Positions 41,901-49,517 of a stretch of DNA of 64,000 nt are shown piece by piece. A program made the position numbers and the translations under genes. Under the pieces are notes generated by a model. The model ran no database searches, was not told the origin of the DNA, and was given only the letters and a program-made list of their open reading frames with translations. Within the stretch, counting starts at the first letter, position 1. Every line of letters begins with the position of its first letter. The DNA is from Aquicella siphonis. GTDB lineage: Bacteria > Pseudomonadota > Gammaproteobacteria > DSM-16500. The stretch covers positions 1,550,001 through 1,614,000 of the forward strand of contig NZ_LR699119.1 of NCBI RefSeq assembly GCF_902459485.1, read 5' to 3'.

Positions 41901-42453
41901 TGTCATTTATGTCAGCCTGTTCAATCATCCCGATGAAGTGTTTTGCCAGCCCGAGCTGGAAAATGCCGCAGACAGGATTCTCTGGCTGTCAACCAACAGT
42001 CACGCGCTGCCCGCGCCGCGGCCGTCCGATCTCTGCATGATCAACAGTCCGCTCATTCCCGCGCTCAAGGAACAGGCTCATACTCTTTTGCTCGGGGATG
42101 TTGACAGAATATTTCTGATCGGAAACACGGATTTGCTGCGCACCTTCCAGGCAGCCCGAAAGCCGGAATTGAAAAGCTATTTGCACAAGGATCCCAAAGT
42201 ATTCGCTTCTGTCTACGGGAACATGCAATGCATGCTAAAAGGCGTTTGCGCTCAATGTCTGCAATGGCAGATAGACCCGGAAACCGGCCAGCGCACCAAA
42301 GCCGTCTTTGCCTGCTCGTGGCAAGACCAGCCTCTGGAAATTATTGACATCGACCACATAGACGCGCGGTCGCTGCAAAACCGCCTGCTGGATCAACTCA
42401 GTAATTTATGGGTGGAACACATCTTCAAGAAATATGATATCGCCAGAATCTAG
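38953..42453 (+). CDS. Large GltD-type FAD/NAD(P) oxidoreductase fused to an FNR/PyrK-like reductase
   Basis: From the ATG at 38953 the product has 1166 residues; a TTG at 38893 would add 20. Positions below count from 38893. The first 250 residues match nothing I recognise. Next come Fe-S-type Cys (CIYC...FC near 268-279, CP near 339, CNEC...C near 347-354). A GltD-like two-dinucleotide-fold region follows, with GMGPAGFTLAHHLL near 411 and VIGGGLTGVDTATEL near 578. From about 880 there is a ferredoxin-reductase-like domain (FKPGQFYRLQ). It ends with C-x5-C-x2-C and a later C (near 1112-1141), as in the 2Fe-2S site of PyrK. It should pass electrons between NAD(P)H, flavins and Fe-S centres. 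The reaction is unknown. Confidence 0.75.
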   Translation: MTSHPELRLKGFTFSELLRSEGLNRLDDEFLSFLGTRNPALQEQMLAYRRGTGTFTTLEISELLIHCARILEDFLADLFQIQEAAAISRVRTTSFNPVSTFKKYFVLRRAKKDAGKADSFPSFSELQAWLTAQLKTAPLQTDDREMAVSLLGTQYLNAPDTHAEDIEKLVQWCVRALTTPEGQTETAGWPSFNIPERIDFMNLVHTRPAAQDKWGRVAAPDSELRLRDGFKLTDQRMSAREVQDEVNYCIYCHDHDGDFCSKGFPVKKGDPAQGFKKNALNVTLTGCPLEEKISEMHFLKKEGYTLAALAMVMVDNPMCPATGHRICNECMKACIYQKQDPVNIPQIETRVLTDVLDLPWGVEIYDLLTRWNPLRQHQWVMKPYNGLKIMIAGMGPAGFTLAHHLLLEGFAVVGFDGLKIEPLPERLIHHPVYRFADLMESLDQRLMAGFGGVAEYGITVRWDKNFLKLIYLSLMRRPHFQVFGGVRFGGTLTIEDAWDLGFDHFVVAVGAGLPKALPIPGSLAPGMRQANDFLMALQLGNAAKSSSLTSLQIRLPAVVIGGGLTGVDTATELQAYYISQVEKIQMRYEILAAEYGEEFIHQQMDAASREILAEYIRHGEAVRKERERARTRGEQPDFIKLAREWGGVTIAYRRSMQESPAYINNHEELQKALEEGIYYLEGMEPAAVDLNEYGHAETLICHKRIRNQNHEWVTTTEEIRLPARSILVATGTQPNTAYEFEHRGTFNRLNLQYQHYEDIDDELNVAHGVEHCKDAQFGPFTSYHKHDRRVSLIGDTHPVFHGSVVKAIASGLRTYPKIVASLQHKLLHPGSEEEYQEFAARMNYLFSAHVKNIVRKTRHHIELTVQAPLAAKHFKPGQFYRLQNLETLAPRIDHTLLQMEPLALVAAECSRSDGCLTFIVAETSATAKLCAALKPGEPVSLMGPTGVRTKIPSEHETVLIIGNASSYAFVRSYGAEMRAAGNHVIYVSLFNHPDEVFCQPELENAADRILWLSTNSHALPAPRPSDLCMINSPLIPALKEQAHTLLLGDVDRIFLIGNTDLLRTFQAARKPELKSYLHKDPKVFASVYGNMQCMLKGVCAQCLQWQIDPETGQRTKAVFACSWQDQPLEIIDIDHIDARSLQNRLLDQLSNLWVEHIFKKYDIARI

Positions 42454-42460
42454 AAGAGTA

Positions 42461-42477
42461 GCGGCACGCCGTGCCGC
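42461..42477. repeat. Short palindrome resembling the right end of the REP-like repeat
   Basis: GCGGCAC and GTGCCGC flank a 3-base centre 7 bases after the oxidoreductase stop. The following GCGTCTAGAACCAC resembles the GCGTCTCGAACCAC right end of the element at 27201. It may be a decayed remnant. Confidence 0.4.
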
Positions 42478-42517
42478 GTCTAGAACCACCTGCCTCTGCT
42501 GTCTTTACCACAACCAC

Positions 42518-43180
42518 TCACCGTTTGCGCGCGAGTGTTAAACCGTCGCCTATAGGCACCATGCTCATGCTGACCCGTTCATCCCTGTAGACCCGCTCGT
42601 TCAATTCACGGATGGAATTCGTATCCATATCCTGGTTTTGATGATTGGCGACTTCGCCGCTCCACAAGACATTATCTATGGCAATCAAACCGCCTGGACG
42701 CAGCAATTTCAATGCAGCCTCATAGTAATGTGAATAATTACTCTTGTCCGCGTCGATAAAAGCGAAATCAAAGGTTTCACTCTCTCCATTCGCCGCCAGT
42801 TGCCGCAATGTTTCCAATGCCGGCGCGATGCGCAAATCGATTTTATTCGCCACACCCGCCTGCTCCCAAAACTCTCTGGCAATCCGGGTCCATTCCGTGC
42901 TGATGTCGCAAGCCACTACCTTCCCCTCCGGAGGAAGCGCCTGCGCCACCACCAGAGCGCTGTACCCGGTAAACGTGCCAATATCCAGGGTCTTTTTCGC
43001 TCCCATCAATTCTATGAGCAGCGACATGAACTGGCCTTGCTCCGGTGAAATCTGCATCCTGTACTGACTGAGCTTGTGCGTTTCCGCGCGCAGCCGCCTG
43101 AGAACAGCATTTTCACGCAGTGATACTTTAAGAAGGTAGGAGTAGACATCGGGCGTAAGATTGAGCGTTTCTGCGGACAT
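42518..43180 (-). CDS. SAM-dependent O-methyltransferase (catechol OMT-like)
   Basis: The 220-residue protein belongs to the class I Methyltransf_3 group. It has the SAM loop LDIGTFTGYSALVVAQALP (about 66-84), VACDISTEW and the metal-binding DFAFIDADKSNY. The IDNVLWSGEVA segment is also typical of cation-dependent O-methyltransferases. The acceptor is unknown, presumably a phenolic or catechol compound. AAGGAAA lies before the ATG. It stands alone between two genes on the other strand. Confidence 0.9.
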   Translation of the reverse strand: MSAETLNLTPDVYSYLLKVSLRENAVLRRLRAETHKLSQYRMQISPEQGQFMSLLIELMGAKKTLDIGTFTGYSALVVAQALPPEGKVVACDISTEWTRIAREFWEQAGVANKIDLRIAPALETLRQLAANGESETFDFAFIDADKSNYSHYYEAALKLLRPGGLIAIDNVLWSGEVANHQNQDMDTNSIRELNERVYRDERVSMSMVPIGDGLTLARKR

Positions 43181-43317
43181 GATGATTTCCTTTTTGGCAT
43201 GCTGTTGTAATAATGAATTTTTTTTAAAATATTCCGGTCAGGCTTGATGTTGGTTTCAGGTTACAGGATGATATAATGATTGGTAAGAATTGGATAGTAA
43301 CTATTGAGGAGTGAACC

Positions 43318-43890
43318 ATGTCATTAATTCTGTTGCTGATTATTTTAGCCATTATCGGCTTTGTCATTTTGACGTATAACCGCCTTATCGCGCAGATTGA
43401 AGCCGTACGCAATAACCAGAAACAGATAGACATCCAGCTGGATCGTCGTTTCAAGGTTTTTGAATCCCTGATTAATGTCGTCAAGAAATATATGGATTAC
43501 GAACAGACGACCCTCAAGGATGTGGTTGCCCTGCGCAACCAGGCTAATCAGGCGCAGGCCAGCGGCGATGAAAAAGGCCGCATCGCGGCGGAAAACAAGA
43601 TTTCCGATATCGCCACACATCTGAATGTGGTATTTGAACAATACCCGGATTTAAAAGCCAACCAGAATGTGATGCAGTTGCAGGAAGAAATTGTCAGCAC
43701 GGAAAACAAACTGGCTTACGCCAAGCAGTCTTTTAATGACAGCGTCGAAATCTATAATGCGAATAAAAAATCGTTTCCCGCCTCCGTCATTGTGGGCGCC
43801 TTCCGCAGCAAACTGGACTTTGACTTCCCTTATTGGCAATTGAGTGAACAGAAAATCGCCGAACAAGAATCTTATACTGTTAAATTATAA
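43318..43890 (+). CDS. lemA: LemA-family membrane protein
   Basis: The 190-residue protein has one N-terminal membrane helix (about residues 2-20) and then the LemA helical bundle: YNRLIAQIEAVRNNQKQIDIQLDRRFKVFESLINVVKKYM, the NKISDIATHLNVVFEQYPDLKANQNV block and the YN.N.KSFPA segment near the C-terminus. The function is not established. It occurs next to an M48 peptidase gene in many bacteria, as here, 18 bases away. GAGGAG is the ribosome site. Confidence 0.92.
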   Translation: MSLILLLIILAIIGFVILTYNRLIAQIEAVRNNQKQIDIQLDRRFKVFESLINVVKKYMDYEQTTLKDVVALRNQANQAQASGDEKGRIAAENKISDIATHLNVVFEQYPDLKANQNVMQLQEEIVSTENKLAYAKQSFNDSVEIYNANKKSFPASVIVGAFRSKLDFDFPYWQLSEQKIAEQESYTVKL

Positions 43891-43908
43891 CGGCGGCACA
43901 GATTGACT

Positions 43909-44955
43909 ATGCCAGATCATCTTGACCAATACACCGCCTCATCAGCGGACTGGCGCAAAACACTGCGCCAGAATAATTTTCGCACGCGCATCGTGATTGC
44001 CATGTTTTTCCTGATCTATTGCGGCATAGGCATGCTGGTAGACATGTATATGGCGTCCTCATTTTATCCTCAGGCCAGTCTCAGCCAGCTGTTTCATGCC
44101 TTGATCACGTTCCAGATTTTCCCCCTGGCAACCACTATCATGCTGATCATCGCCGCGGTTTCCCTGTTCGTGAGTTATGCGCTTTATGACAGACTCATGC
44201 TGCTGGGAACAGAATATCATGAGATCACCCCCGCCTCCGCGCGGAATGTCACTGAACAGCAGCTTTATAATGTCGTGGAAGAAATGAAAATCGCTGCGGG
44301 GCTGCGCTACATGCCTAAAGTTTTCATTATAGACGCCGACTACATGAATGCGTTTGCAAGCGGATACAGCGAGAAATCCGCCATGGTCGCCATCACTCGC
44401 GGCCTGATGGAAAAACTTAATCGCGATGAATTGCAGGCGGTCATGGCGCATGAATTAAGCCATATCCGTCACCTCGATATCAAACTGACATTGACTGCCT
44501 CGCTGCTCGCCAATCTATCCATCATGGTTTTGGACATATTTTTTTATAACGCGATTTTTTCAGGCCGCCGCAGCTCTGACAATCGTTCGCGCAATTCCCT
44601 GGCCGCCATTATTCTCATTTTACGTTACCTCTTGCCGGTTATCAGCGTTTTGCTGCTGATGTATCTGAGCCGCACTCGCGAACTCATGGCGGATGCCGGC
44701 TCGGTGGAACTCATGCGCACGAACCAGCCTCTCGCAACAGCTCTCATCAAAATTTCAGACGATCACAATCGCAACCGGGATCGGTACGCCAGCATGTATC
44801 AACGTACTCCGCATGAAAATATTCGCCGTGAATCCTATATCTATGACCCCATGGAAGCCGGCATCAAATCCATGACATCGATCAGTGATATTTTCTCCAC
44901 CCACCCGACACTGGAAGCAAGACTGGCTGCGCTGGGATTTAACAAAAAATCCTGA
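43909..44955 (+). CDS. HtpX-like M48 membrane metallopeptidase
   Basis: The product has 348 residues from the ATG at 43909; a TTG six bases earlier is possible. Hydrophobic segments near 27-47 and 75-95 precede the zinc motif HELSH (VMAHELSHIRHLDIK, about 180). Two more membrane segments follow, and then SRTRELMADAGSVELM, which supplies the third zinc ligand. It should degrade damaged membrane proteins. The middle and tail (RRESYIYDPMEAGIKS...FSTHPTLEARLAAL) match the M48 family, which is paired with LemA here. Confidence 0.88.
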   Translation: MPDHLDQYTASSADWRKTLRQNNFRTRIVIAMFFLIYCGIGMLVDMYMASSFYPQASLSQLFHALITFQIFPLATTIMLIIAAVSLFVSYALYDRLMLLGTEYHEITPASARNVTEQQLYNVVEEMKIAAGLRYMPKVFIIDADYMNAFASGYSEKSAMVAITRGLMEKLNRDELQAVMAHELSHIRHLDIKLTLTASLLANLSIMVLDIFFYNAIFSGRRSSDNRSRNSLAAIILILRYLLPVISVLLLMYLSRTRELMADAGSVELMRTNQPLATALIKISDDHNRNRDRYASMYQRTPHENIRRESYIYDPMEAGIKSMTSISDIFSTHPTLEARLAALGFNKKS

Positions 44956-45044
44956 TCGTGCATTTTCTCATGCTCCACATTGTCACACTTCCTGCCGCAT
45001 GCTAATATGCAATCTTTCATGGAACATGGACGCATCAACCGCAC

Positions 45045-45587
45045 ATGGAACGTCTGAAGCTGTCTATTGCTGTCTTCATTCTGTTGCTTCCCAGCCTGAG
45101 TCTAGCCGCCCCTTATTACGGTGCAACCTTATCTTACACGGCTGTCGCCAAAGAACCACCTTATCTTCACGGATATCAGTTCATGTTCAATTACGATCCG
45201 GATTGTTATAAATGGCGTCAATTCAATTTATACTTTGATGCCGGATTTTCTCATTTCTGGATTACGAATACCTCTTATTACACAACCCTCAATATTTATT
45301 CCGCGGCACCCGTCATCCGCTATACCTTCAAAAAGCGGGGCCTTGTACATCCCTATCTGGATCTCAGCATCGGGCTGGCGTATTTCAATCATACCCATCT
45401 TGACAACCGTAACCTGGGCATTCATTTTGCTTTTCAAGACCGCATTGGTCTGGGAGTATTTCTGGGACAGGCGAAACAGTTTTCTGTGGGAATACACGCT
45501 GTCCACTATTCCAATGCGCATCTGTCCGACCATAACTCTGGAATTTCCATACCACTCGCGCTGGATATCAGTTACCGCTTTGGCTAA
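45045..45587 (+). CDS. PagL-like lipid A 3-O-deacylase (acyloxyacyl hydrolase)
   Basis: The 180-residue protein has a signal peptide (hydrophobic 7-21, likely cut after SLAA) and alternating beta-strands of an eight-stranded outer-membrane barrel, ending in YRFG. The PagL catalytic H-x-S is in HYSNAHLSDHNSGI (H154, S156). The preceding strands FAFQDRIGLGVFLG and FSVGIHAVHYS fit the family. The third, acidic catalytic residue could not be placed with confidence: Ser stands where the PagL spacing would put Glu. If active it removes a 3-O-linked acyl chain from lipid A. Confidence 0.7.
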   Translation: MERLKLSIAVFILLLPSLSLAAPYYGATLSYTAVAKEPPYLHGYQFMFNYDPDCYKWRQFNLYFDAGFSHFWITNTSYYTTLNIYSAAPVIRYTFKKRGLVHPYLDLSIGLAYFNHTHLDNRNLGIHFAFQDRIGLGVFLGQAKQFSVGIHAVHYSNAHLSDHNSGISIPLALDISYRFG

Positions 45588-45688
45588 ACCTGAAATGGCA
45601 GCGCCACAGCGGACACATCAGGACAACCGCCAGTGACGTCATAATCAGCCGCACAAATGCATGCTTTTAATTAAATGGATAACAAGAT

Positions 45689-45748
45689 AAAGGGGCCATG
45701 GACAATCAGCATACCCGGAACCGGACTGATAATCTCAATGCCCCTTTT
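45689..45748. terminator. Long bidirectional terminator-like hairpin
   Basis: AAAGGGGC at 45689-45696 pairs with GCCCCTTT at 45740-45747. An inner pair ATCAG/CTGAT and a CCGGAACCGG core lie between. T-rich tails follow on both strands. It separates the PagL-like gene from the convergent secreted-protein gene and could serve both. Confidence 0.6.
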
Positions 45749-45763
45749 GATTAAGTGCAAGCG

Positions 45764-46207
45764 TTAGCCAGAACGACCTACCGGCAATGAAAATGTAACG
45801 CCGATTGAATCCGAAGCTAATACCGCTCCGCCTTTGCCATTCGTTAAAACATAGGCGACTGTCAGGTCGGGTTCGGTCAGATTTGAACTCGAATAATTGC
45901 AAGACACCCGGCCAGATGTGCTGTCATATTGCACACTTCTGTTGTAATAGCTTGATAAATTTGCAGGCGTATTAGGTGAAAGTACTGCGGATTTAAAATA
46001 AACCGGAAACTGCCCCTGGTTTTCTATGGTTTCCATCCCGTATCCAGCGGCGTAATCACCAAAATTGGTGATGACATTTGCGCCATTGTTCGTTCCGGGA
46101 CACTGGACAGTCACTCTGATCCCGGCAGGGTCAGCATAAACAGAAAACGGTGAGATGGCGAGTATGGAGACACCTAGAACAGCGGCAAGCGAGATCTTTC
46201 TCTTCAT
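45764..46207 (-). CDS. Secreted protein of unknown function
   Basis: The 147-residue product has a clear signal peptide (MKRKISLAAVLGVSILAIS, likely cut after SVYA). The mature part is Asn-, Ser- and Gly-rich with two Cys (VQCPG and VSCNY) that may form a disulfide. The pattern of short polar and hydrophobic runs suggests a beta-sandwich. No family is recognised. AGGAGAGG just before the ATG supports the start. It is transcribed towards the hairpin at 45689. Confidence 0.75.
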   Translation of the reverse strand: MKRKISLAAVLGVSILAISPFSVYADPAGIRVTVQCPGTNNGANVITNFGDYAAGYGMETIENQGQFPVYFKSAVLSPNTPANLSSYYNRSVQYDSTSGRVSCNYSSSNLTEPDLTVAYVLTNGKGGAVLASDSIGVTFSLPVGRSG

Positions 46208-46529
46208 TTAACCTCTCCTATATGTTTGCGAATAAATAACAGGGTTTATTTTTATTTGAAATCAAAACCATTCTAACGGCGACCTGAAGATAATCAATAG
46301 CCGCGCCGCCAAAAAGACTCTCTGTTTGAGCGCCTGAATATTTCTTGTACTGGACTTTGGTCATTTTCAGCATACCGTCACGAACTGCCCATCCTGAACA
46401 GAACGAAGGACAACAAGCTGGTTCCGCGACCAGGATCTCCTGACAAAAATAATCAAAGTCCGGATGCTTAGACTCGCTGTTATCCCGCATTTTCTGTAAG
46501 ATATAATTTCTTGTTGAGTAATTTTGATC
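46208..46529. other. Intergenic region between the secreted-protein gene and mrdA
   Basis: About 320 bases without a convincing gene. A minus-strand open frame from 46565 to 46218 (115 codons) ends just before the ribosome site of the secreted-protein gene. Its start lies inside mrdA, and the product (Cys-rich in its middle, ACCPSFC) resembles nothing known to me. A consensus TATAAT at 46502-46507 is a likely -10 box for mrdA, with a weak -35. Confidence 0.4.
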
Positions 46530-48413
46530 ATGCATAAACGTATTTCCATCAAAAATCATTATCACGAGATTCAGCTGATCGTTCGTCGCTCCATGCTGGC
46601 ATTACTCGTGATCTGTCTCATGATAGGATTGCTGATTTTCCGTCTTGCCTATCTGCAAATATATAAAAATGAACTCTATACCACCTTGTCGACAAAAAAT
46701 GCGATTGATCTTGTTCCCGTAGAACCGACCCGCGGACTGATTTATGACCGCAAGGGTATTTTGCTGGCTGAAAACATACCTGTCTTCAGCCTGGATATCA
46801 TTCCGCAGCAAGTATCCGATCTGCAAAAAACCTTGGCGGCACTAGACAAGATCATAGATCTTAGTGACAGCGACATCTCCCAATTCAAGAAACAACTCAA
46901 GCAGCATCGCCGATTTGATGAAATTCCGCTCAAGCTGCGCCTGTCAGACGAAGAAGTAGCCCGATTTACAGAAAACCAGTACCGGTTTCCTGGTGTATTG
47001 ATCAGGGCCCGCTTGATGCGGCGCTATCCTTATGGTGAAAGCTTCGCCCATGTGCTGGGGTATGTGGGACGCATTAATACCCAGGAGTTGAATGAAATTG
47101 ACCAGATCAACTATAGCGCCAGCCATTATATCGGCAAACTGGGCATTGAAAAATTCTATGAAGATGAACTGCACGGCAAGGTCGGCTACGAGGAAGTCGA
47201 AAATGACGCCAGCGGAAAACCTATACGGGTATTAAAAAAAATAAACGGCCTGCCCGGCAAGAACATCTATCTGACCATAGACAGCGGTCTTCAGTTCGCT
47301 GCCGAAAAAGCCTTGCAAGGGCATCGCGGGGCCATTGTCGCCATCCAGCCAAAAACCGGCCAGGTTCTTGCCATGGTGAGCCAGCCCTCCTATGATCCCA
47401 ACCTGTTCGTACTGGGGATCAGCCAGAAGGACTACAACGATTTACAGCATTCTGAAGACAAACCTCTTTATGACAGGGCCTTGCGCGGTCTTTACCCTCT
47501 CGCTTCCACCATCAAACCTTATCTTGCCCTGGAGGGATTGCAATCCGGGATTGCCAATCCCGAATACTCCTTCAATGATCCTGGCTGGTTCAAACTTCCC
47601 AACAGCACGCATATCTTTCATGACTGGCGGAAAAACGGCCATGGAAGAGTCAATCTCCCCAAGGCCATAGCGGTTTCCTGCGACATTTTCTTTTACGAAT
47701 TGGCATCCAAGATGGGCATACAGCGTATTGACGATATCCTGACACAGTTTGGATACGGAGCGCTGACGGGAATTGACCTCAATGGTGAACTGGCCGGCAT
47801 CGTTGCTTCCCCGGAGTGGAAGCGCAAAAACAAAGGCACGCGCTGGTATCCGGGTGACACCGTGATTTCCAGCATAGGCCAGGGCGATATGCAGGCAACG
47901 CCGCTGCAGCTGGCTTCCGCCGTGGCTACCATGTCCAACCGCGGAAAACGCTTCATGCCTTACCTCAGGCTGGGCGAACAAATGCCGGGACGGGAATATA
48001 TTCCGCAACAGCCTGTCCTGCTGGATCCTGTCAGACTGACCGATGAAAAGTACTGGGATATAGTCATTAACGCCATGCAGGATGTTGTCGCCTCACCACA
48101 GGGAACGGCCTATTCTCAGTTTGGACGCAACTACTCTTATACCATCGCGGCCAAGACCGGCACGGCGGCGCTTTCCAAGCGACGCAACCCCAATGAGGAA
48201 GACAAGCAGGAAAACGTGCCCGAGCGGCTGAGGGATCATCATCTTTTCGTTGCCTTCGCCCCGGTGGAAAACCCCAAAATTGCTCTGGCCATCATTACGG
48301 AAAATAGTAACAATGCCATAGAGGCTGCCCGCGCCATTTTCGATTATTATTTAGGAGGTCAACAACGTGTTGATCGACAATCTCAGAATCAAGCTGAAAA
48401 AGCCCGGACATGA
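46530..48413 (+). CDS. mrdA: Penicillin-binding protein 2
   Basis: PBP2 is the transpeptidase of the rod complex. The ATG at 46530 gives 627 residues. The N-terminal membrane helix lies at about 22-44. Next comes the dimerisation domain (EPTRGLIYDRKGILLAEN). The transpeptidase domain has the active-site S-x2-K (ASTIKPYLALEG), SCD in place of SxN, and KTGTAA. It opens a series mrdA-mrdB-mltB-rlpA-rseP and overlaps mrdB by 47 bases. Confidence 0.96.
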   Translation: MHKRISIKNHYHEIQLIVRRSMLALLVICLMIGLLIFRLAYLQIYKNELYTTLSTKNAIDLVPVEPTRGLIYDRKGILLAENIPVFSLDIIPQQVSDLQKTLAALDKIIDLSDSDISQFKKQLKQHRRFDEIPLKLRLSDEEVARFTENQYRFPGVLIRARLMRRYPYGESFAHVLGYVGRINTQELNEIDQINYSASHYIGKLGIEKFYEDELHGKVGYEEVENDASGKPIRVLKKINGLPGKNIYLTIDSGLQFAAEKALQGHRGAIVAIQPKTGQVLAMVSQPSYDPNLFVLGISQKDYNDLQHSEDKPLYDRALRGLYPLASTIKPYLALEGLQSGIANPEYSFNDPGWFKLPNSTHIFHDWRKNGHGRVNLPKAIAVSCDIFFYELASKMGIQRIDDILTQFGYGALTGIDLNGELAGIVASPEWKRKNKGTRWYPGDTVISSIGQGDMQATPLQLASAVATMSNRGKRFMPYLRLGEQMPGREYIPQQPVLLDPVRLTDEKYWDIVINAMQDVVASPQGTAYSQFGRNYSYTIAAKTGTAALSKRRNPNEEDKQENVPERLRDHHLFVAFAPVENPKIALAIITENSNNAIEAARAIFDYYLGGQQRVDRQSQNQAEKART

Positions 48414-49506
48414 CACGAGTTATCGGTCTTTCATGCAATACATCCATATCGATGGAACACTGCTCGCGTTCCTGATGCTGTTATGTTCCGCCGGTCTCAT
48501 TGTGCTCTATAGCGCAAGCAATCAAAAAGTGCACTCTATCGAATTTCAAATCATGCGGCTGCTTTTCGCCTTCGGCGTCATGGTCGTTTTCGCGCAAATA
48601 TCCCCTTTTGCGTTACAGCGCTGGGCGCCCTGGATTTACACACTGGGTCTGATTTTATTAATCCTGGTCTTGATCACCGGACACATTGGAAAAGGCGCCC
48701 AGCGCTGGATCAATCTGGGATTTATGCGCTTTCAGCCCGCTGAAATCATGAAGCTTGCCATCCCGCTCACACTCGCATGGTATTACCATAAAATTGACTT
48801 GCCTATTACCCTGCGTTCCGTGCTGATCGCCATCCCCATTATTCTCGTGCCCGCTGTCCTGACCGCCAAGCAACCTGACCTCGGGACGGCTATCCTGCTC
48901 ACCATCGCGGGCGCAAGCGTCCTGTTTCTCGCGGGACTAAGCTGGCAGATCATACTCTCGTCTCTCGTCTCCCTCGCCGCATTCGTACCCTTCGCCTGGT
49001 ATCTCCTGCATGACTACCAGCGTCAGCGCGTCCTGACCTTTCTAAATCCGGAGCGCGATCCGCTAGGCGCGGGATACCATATTATCCAGTCCAAGATCGC
49101 CATCGGTTCAGGCGGTATTTTTGGCAAGGGTTGGTTAAACGGCACTCAGTCCAACCTGCACTTTCTGCCGGAACACACCACGGATTTCATCTTCGCCGTC
49201 TGCGGCGAAGAATTCGGGTTTGTCGGCACGCTGATCCTGATTTTTCTCTACATGCTGGTCGTCTTCCGCGGGCTATATATCGCCATCAACGCGCAAGACA
49301 CTTTTTCCCGCCTGCTCGCGGGCAGCATTACTCTCACTTTTTTTATTTCATTTTTTATCAATATGGGTATGGTAACAGGTATACTACCGGTGGTAGGCAT
49401 TCCATTACCTCTTGTCAGTTATGGCGGTTCGTCCATGGTGACGGTGATGGCGAGTTTCGGTATTCTGATGTCTATACAGACGCATAGAAAACTAGTGACC
49501 ACATAA
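48367..49506 (+). CDS. mrdB: Peptidoglycan polymerase RodA
   Basis: RodA is a SEDS glycosyltransferase that works with PBP2. The GTG at 48367 has AGGAGG 8 bases upstream, which decides the start even though it lies inside mrdA; an ATG at 48433 has no such site. The 379-residue protein has about ten hydrophobic segments and SEDS motifs: TGHIGKGAQRWINLGFMRFQPAEIMKLA, KQPDLGTAILL, FLPEHTTDFIFAVCGEEFG and PLPLVSYGGSS. The overlap suggests tight coupling of the two partners. Confidence 0.96.
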   Translation: MLIDNLRIKLKKPGHDTSYRSFMQYIHIDGTLLAFLMLLCSAGLIVLYSASNQKVHSIEFQIMRLLFAFGVMVVFAQISPFALQRWAPWIYTLGLILLILVLITGHIGKGAQRWINLGFMRFQPAEIMKLAIPLTLAWYYHKIDLPITLRSVLIAIPIILVPAVLTAKQPDLGTAILLTIAGASVLFLAGLSWQIILSSLVSLAAFVPFAWYLLHDYQRQRVLTFLNPERDPLGAGYHIIQSKIAIGSGGIFGKGWLNGTQSNLHFLPEHTTDFIFAVCGEEFGFVGTLILIFLYMLVVFRGLYIAINAQDTFSRLLAGSITLTFFISFFINMGMVTGILPVVGIPLPLVSYGGSSMVTVMASFGILMSIQTHRKLVTT

Positions 49507-49517
49507 GGGATTGATTC

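Noticed and set aside
46218-46565. 115-codon minus-strand frame upstream of the secreted-protein gene
   Set aside because: Its start lies inside mrdA and it matches no family. I kept only a note on the region because it ends neatly before a ribosome site.
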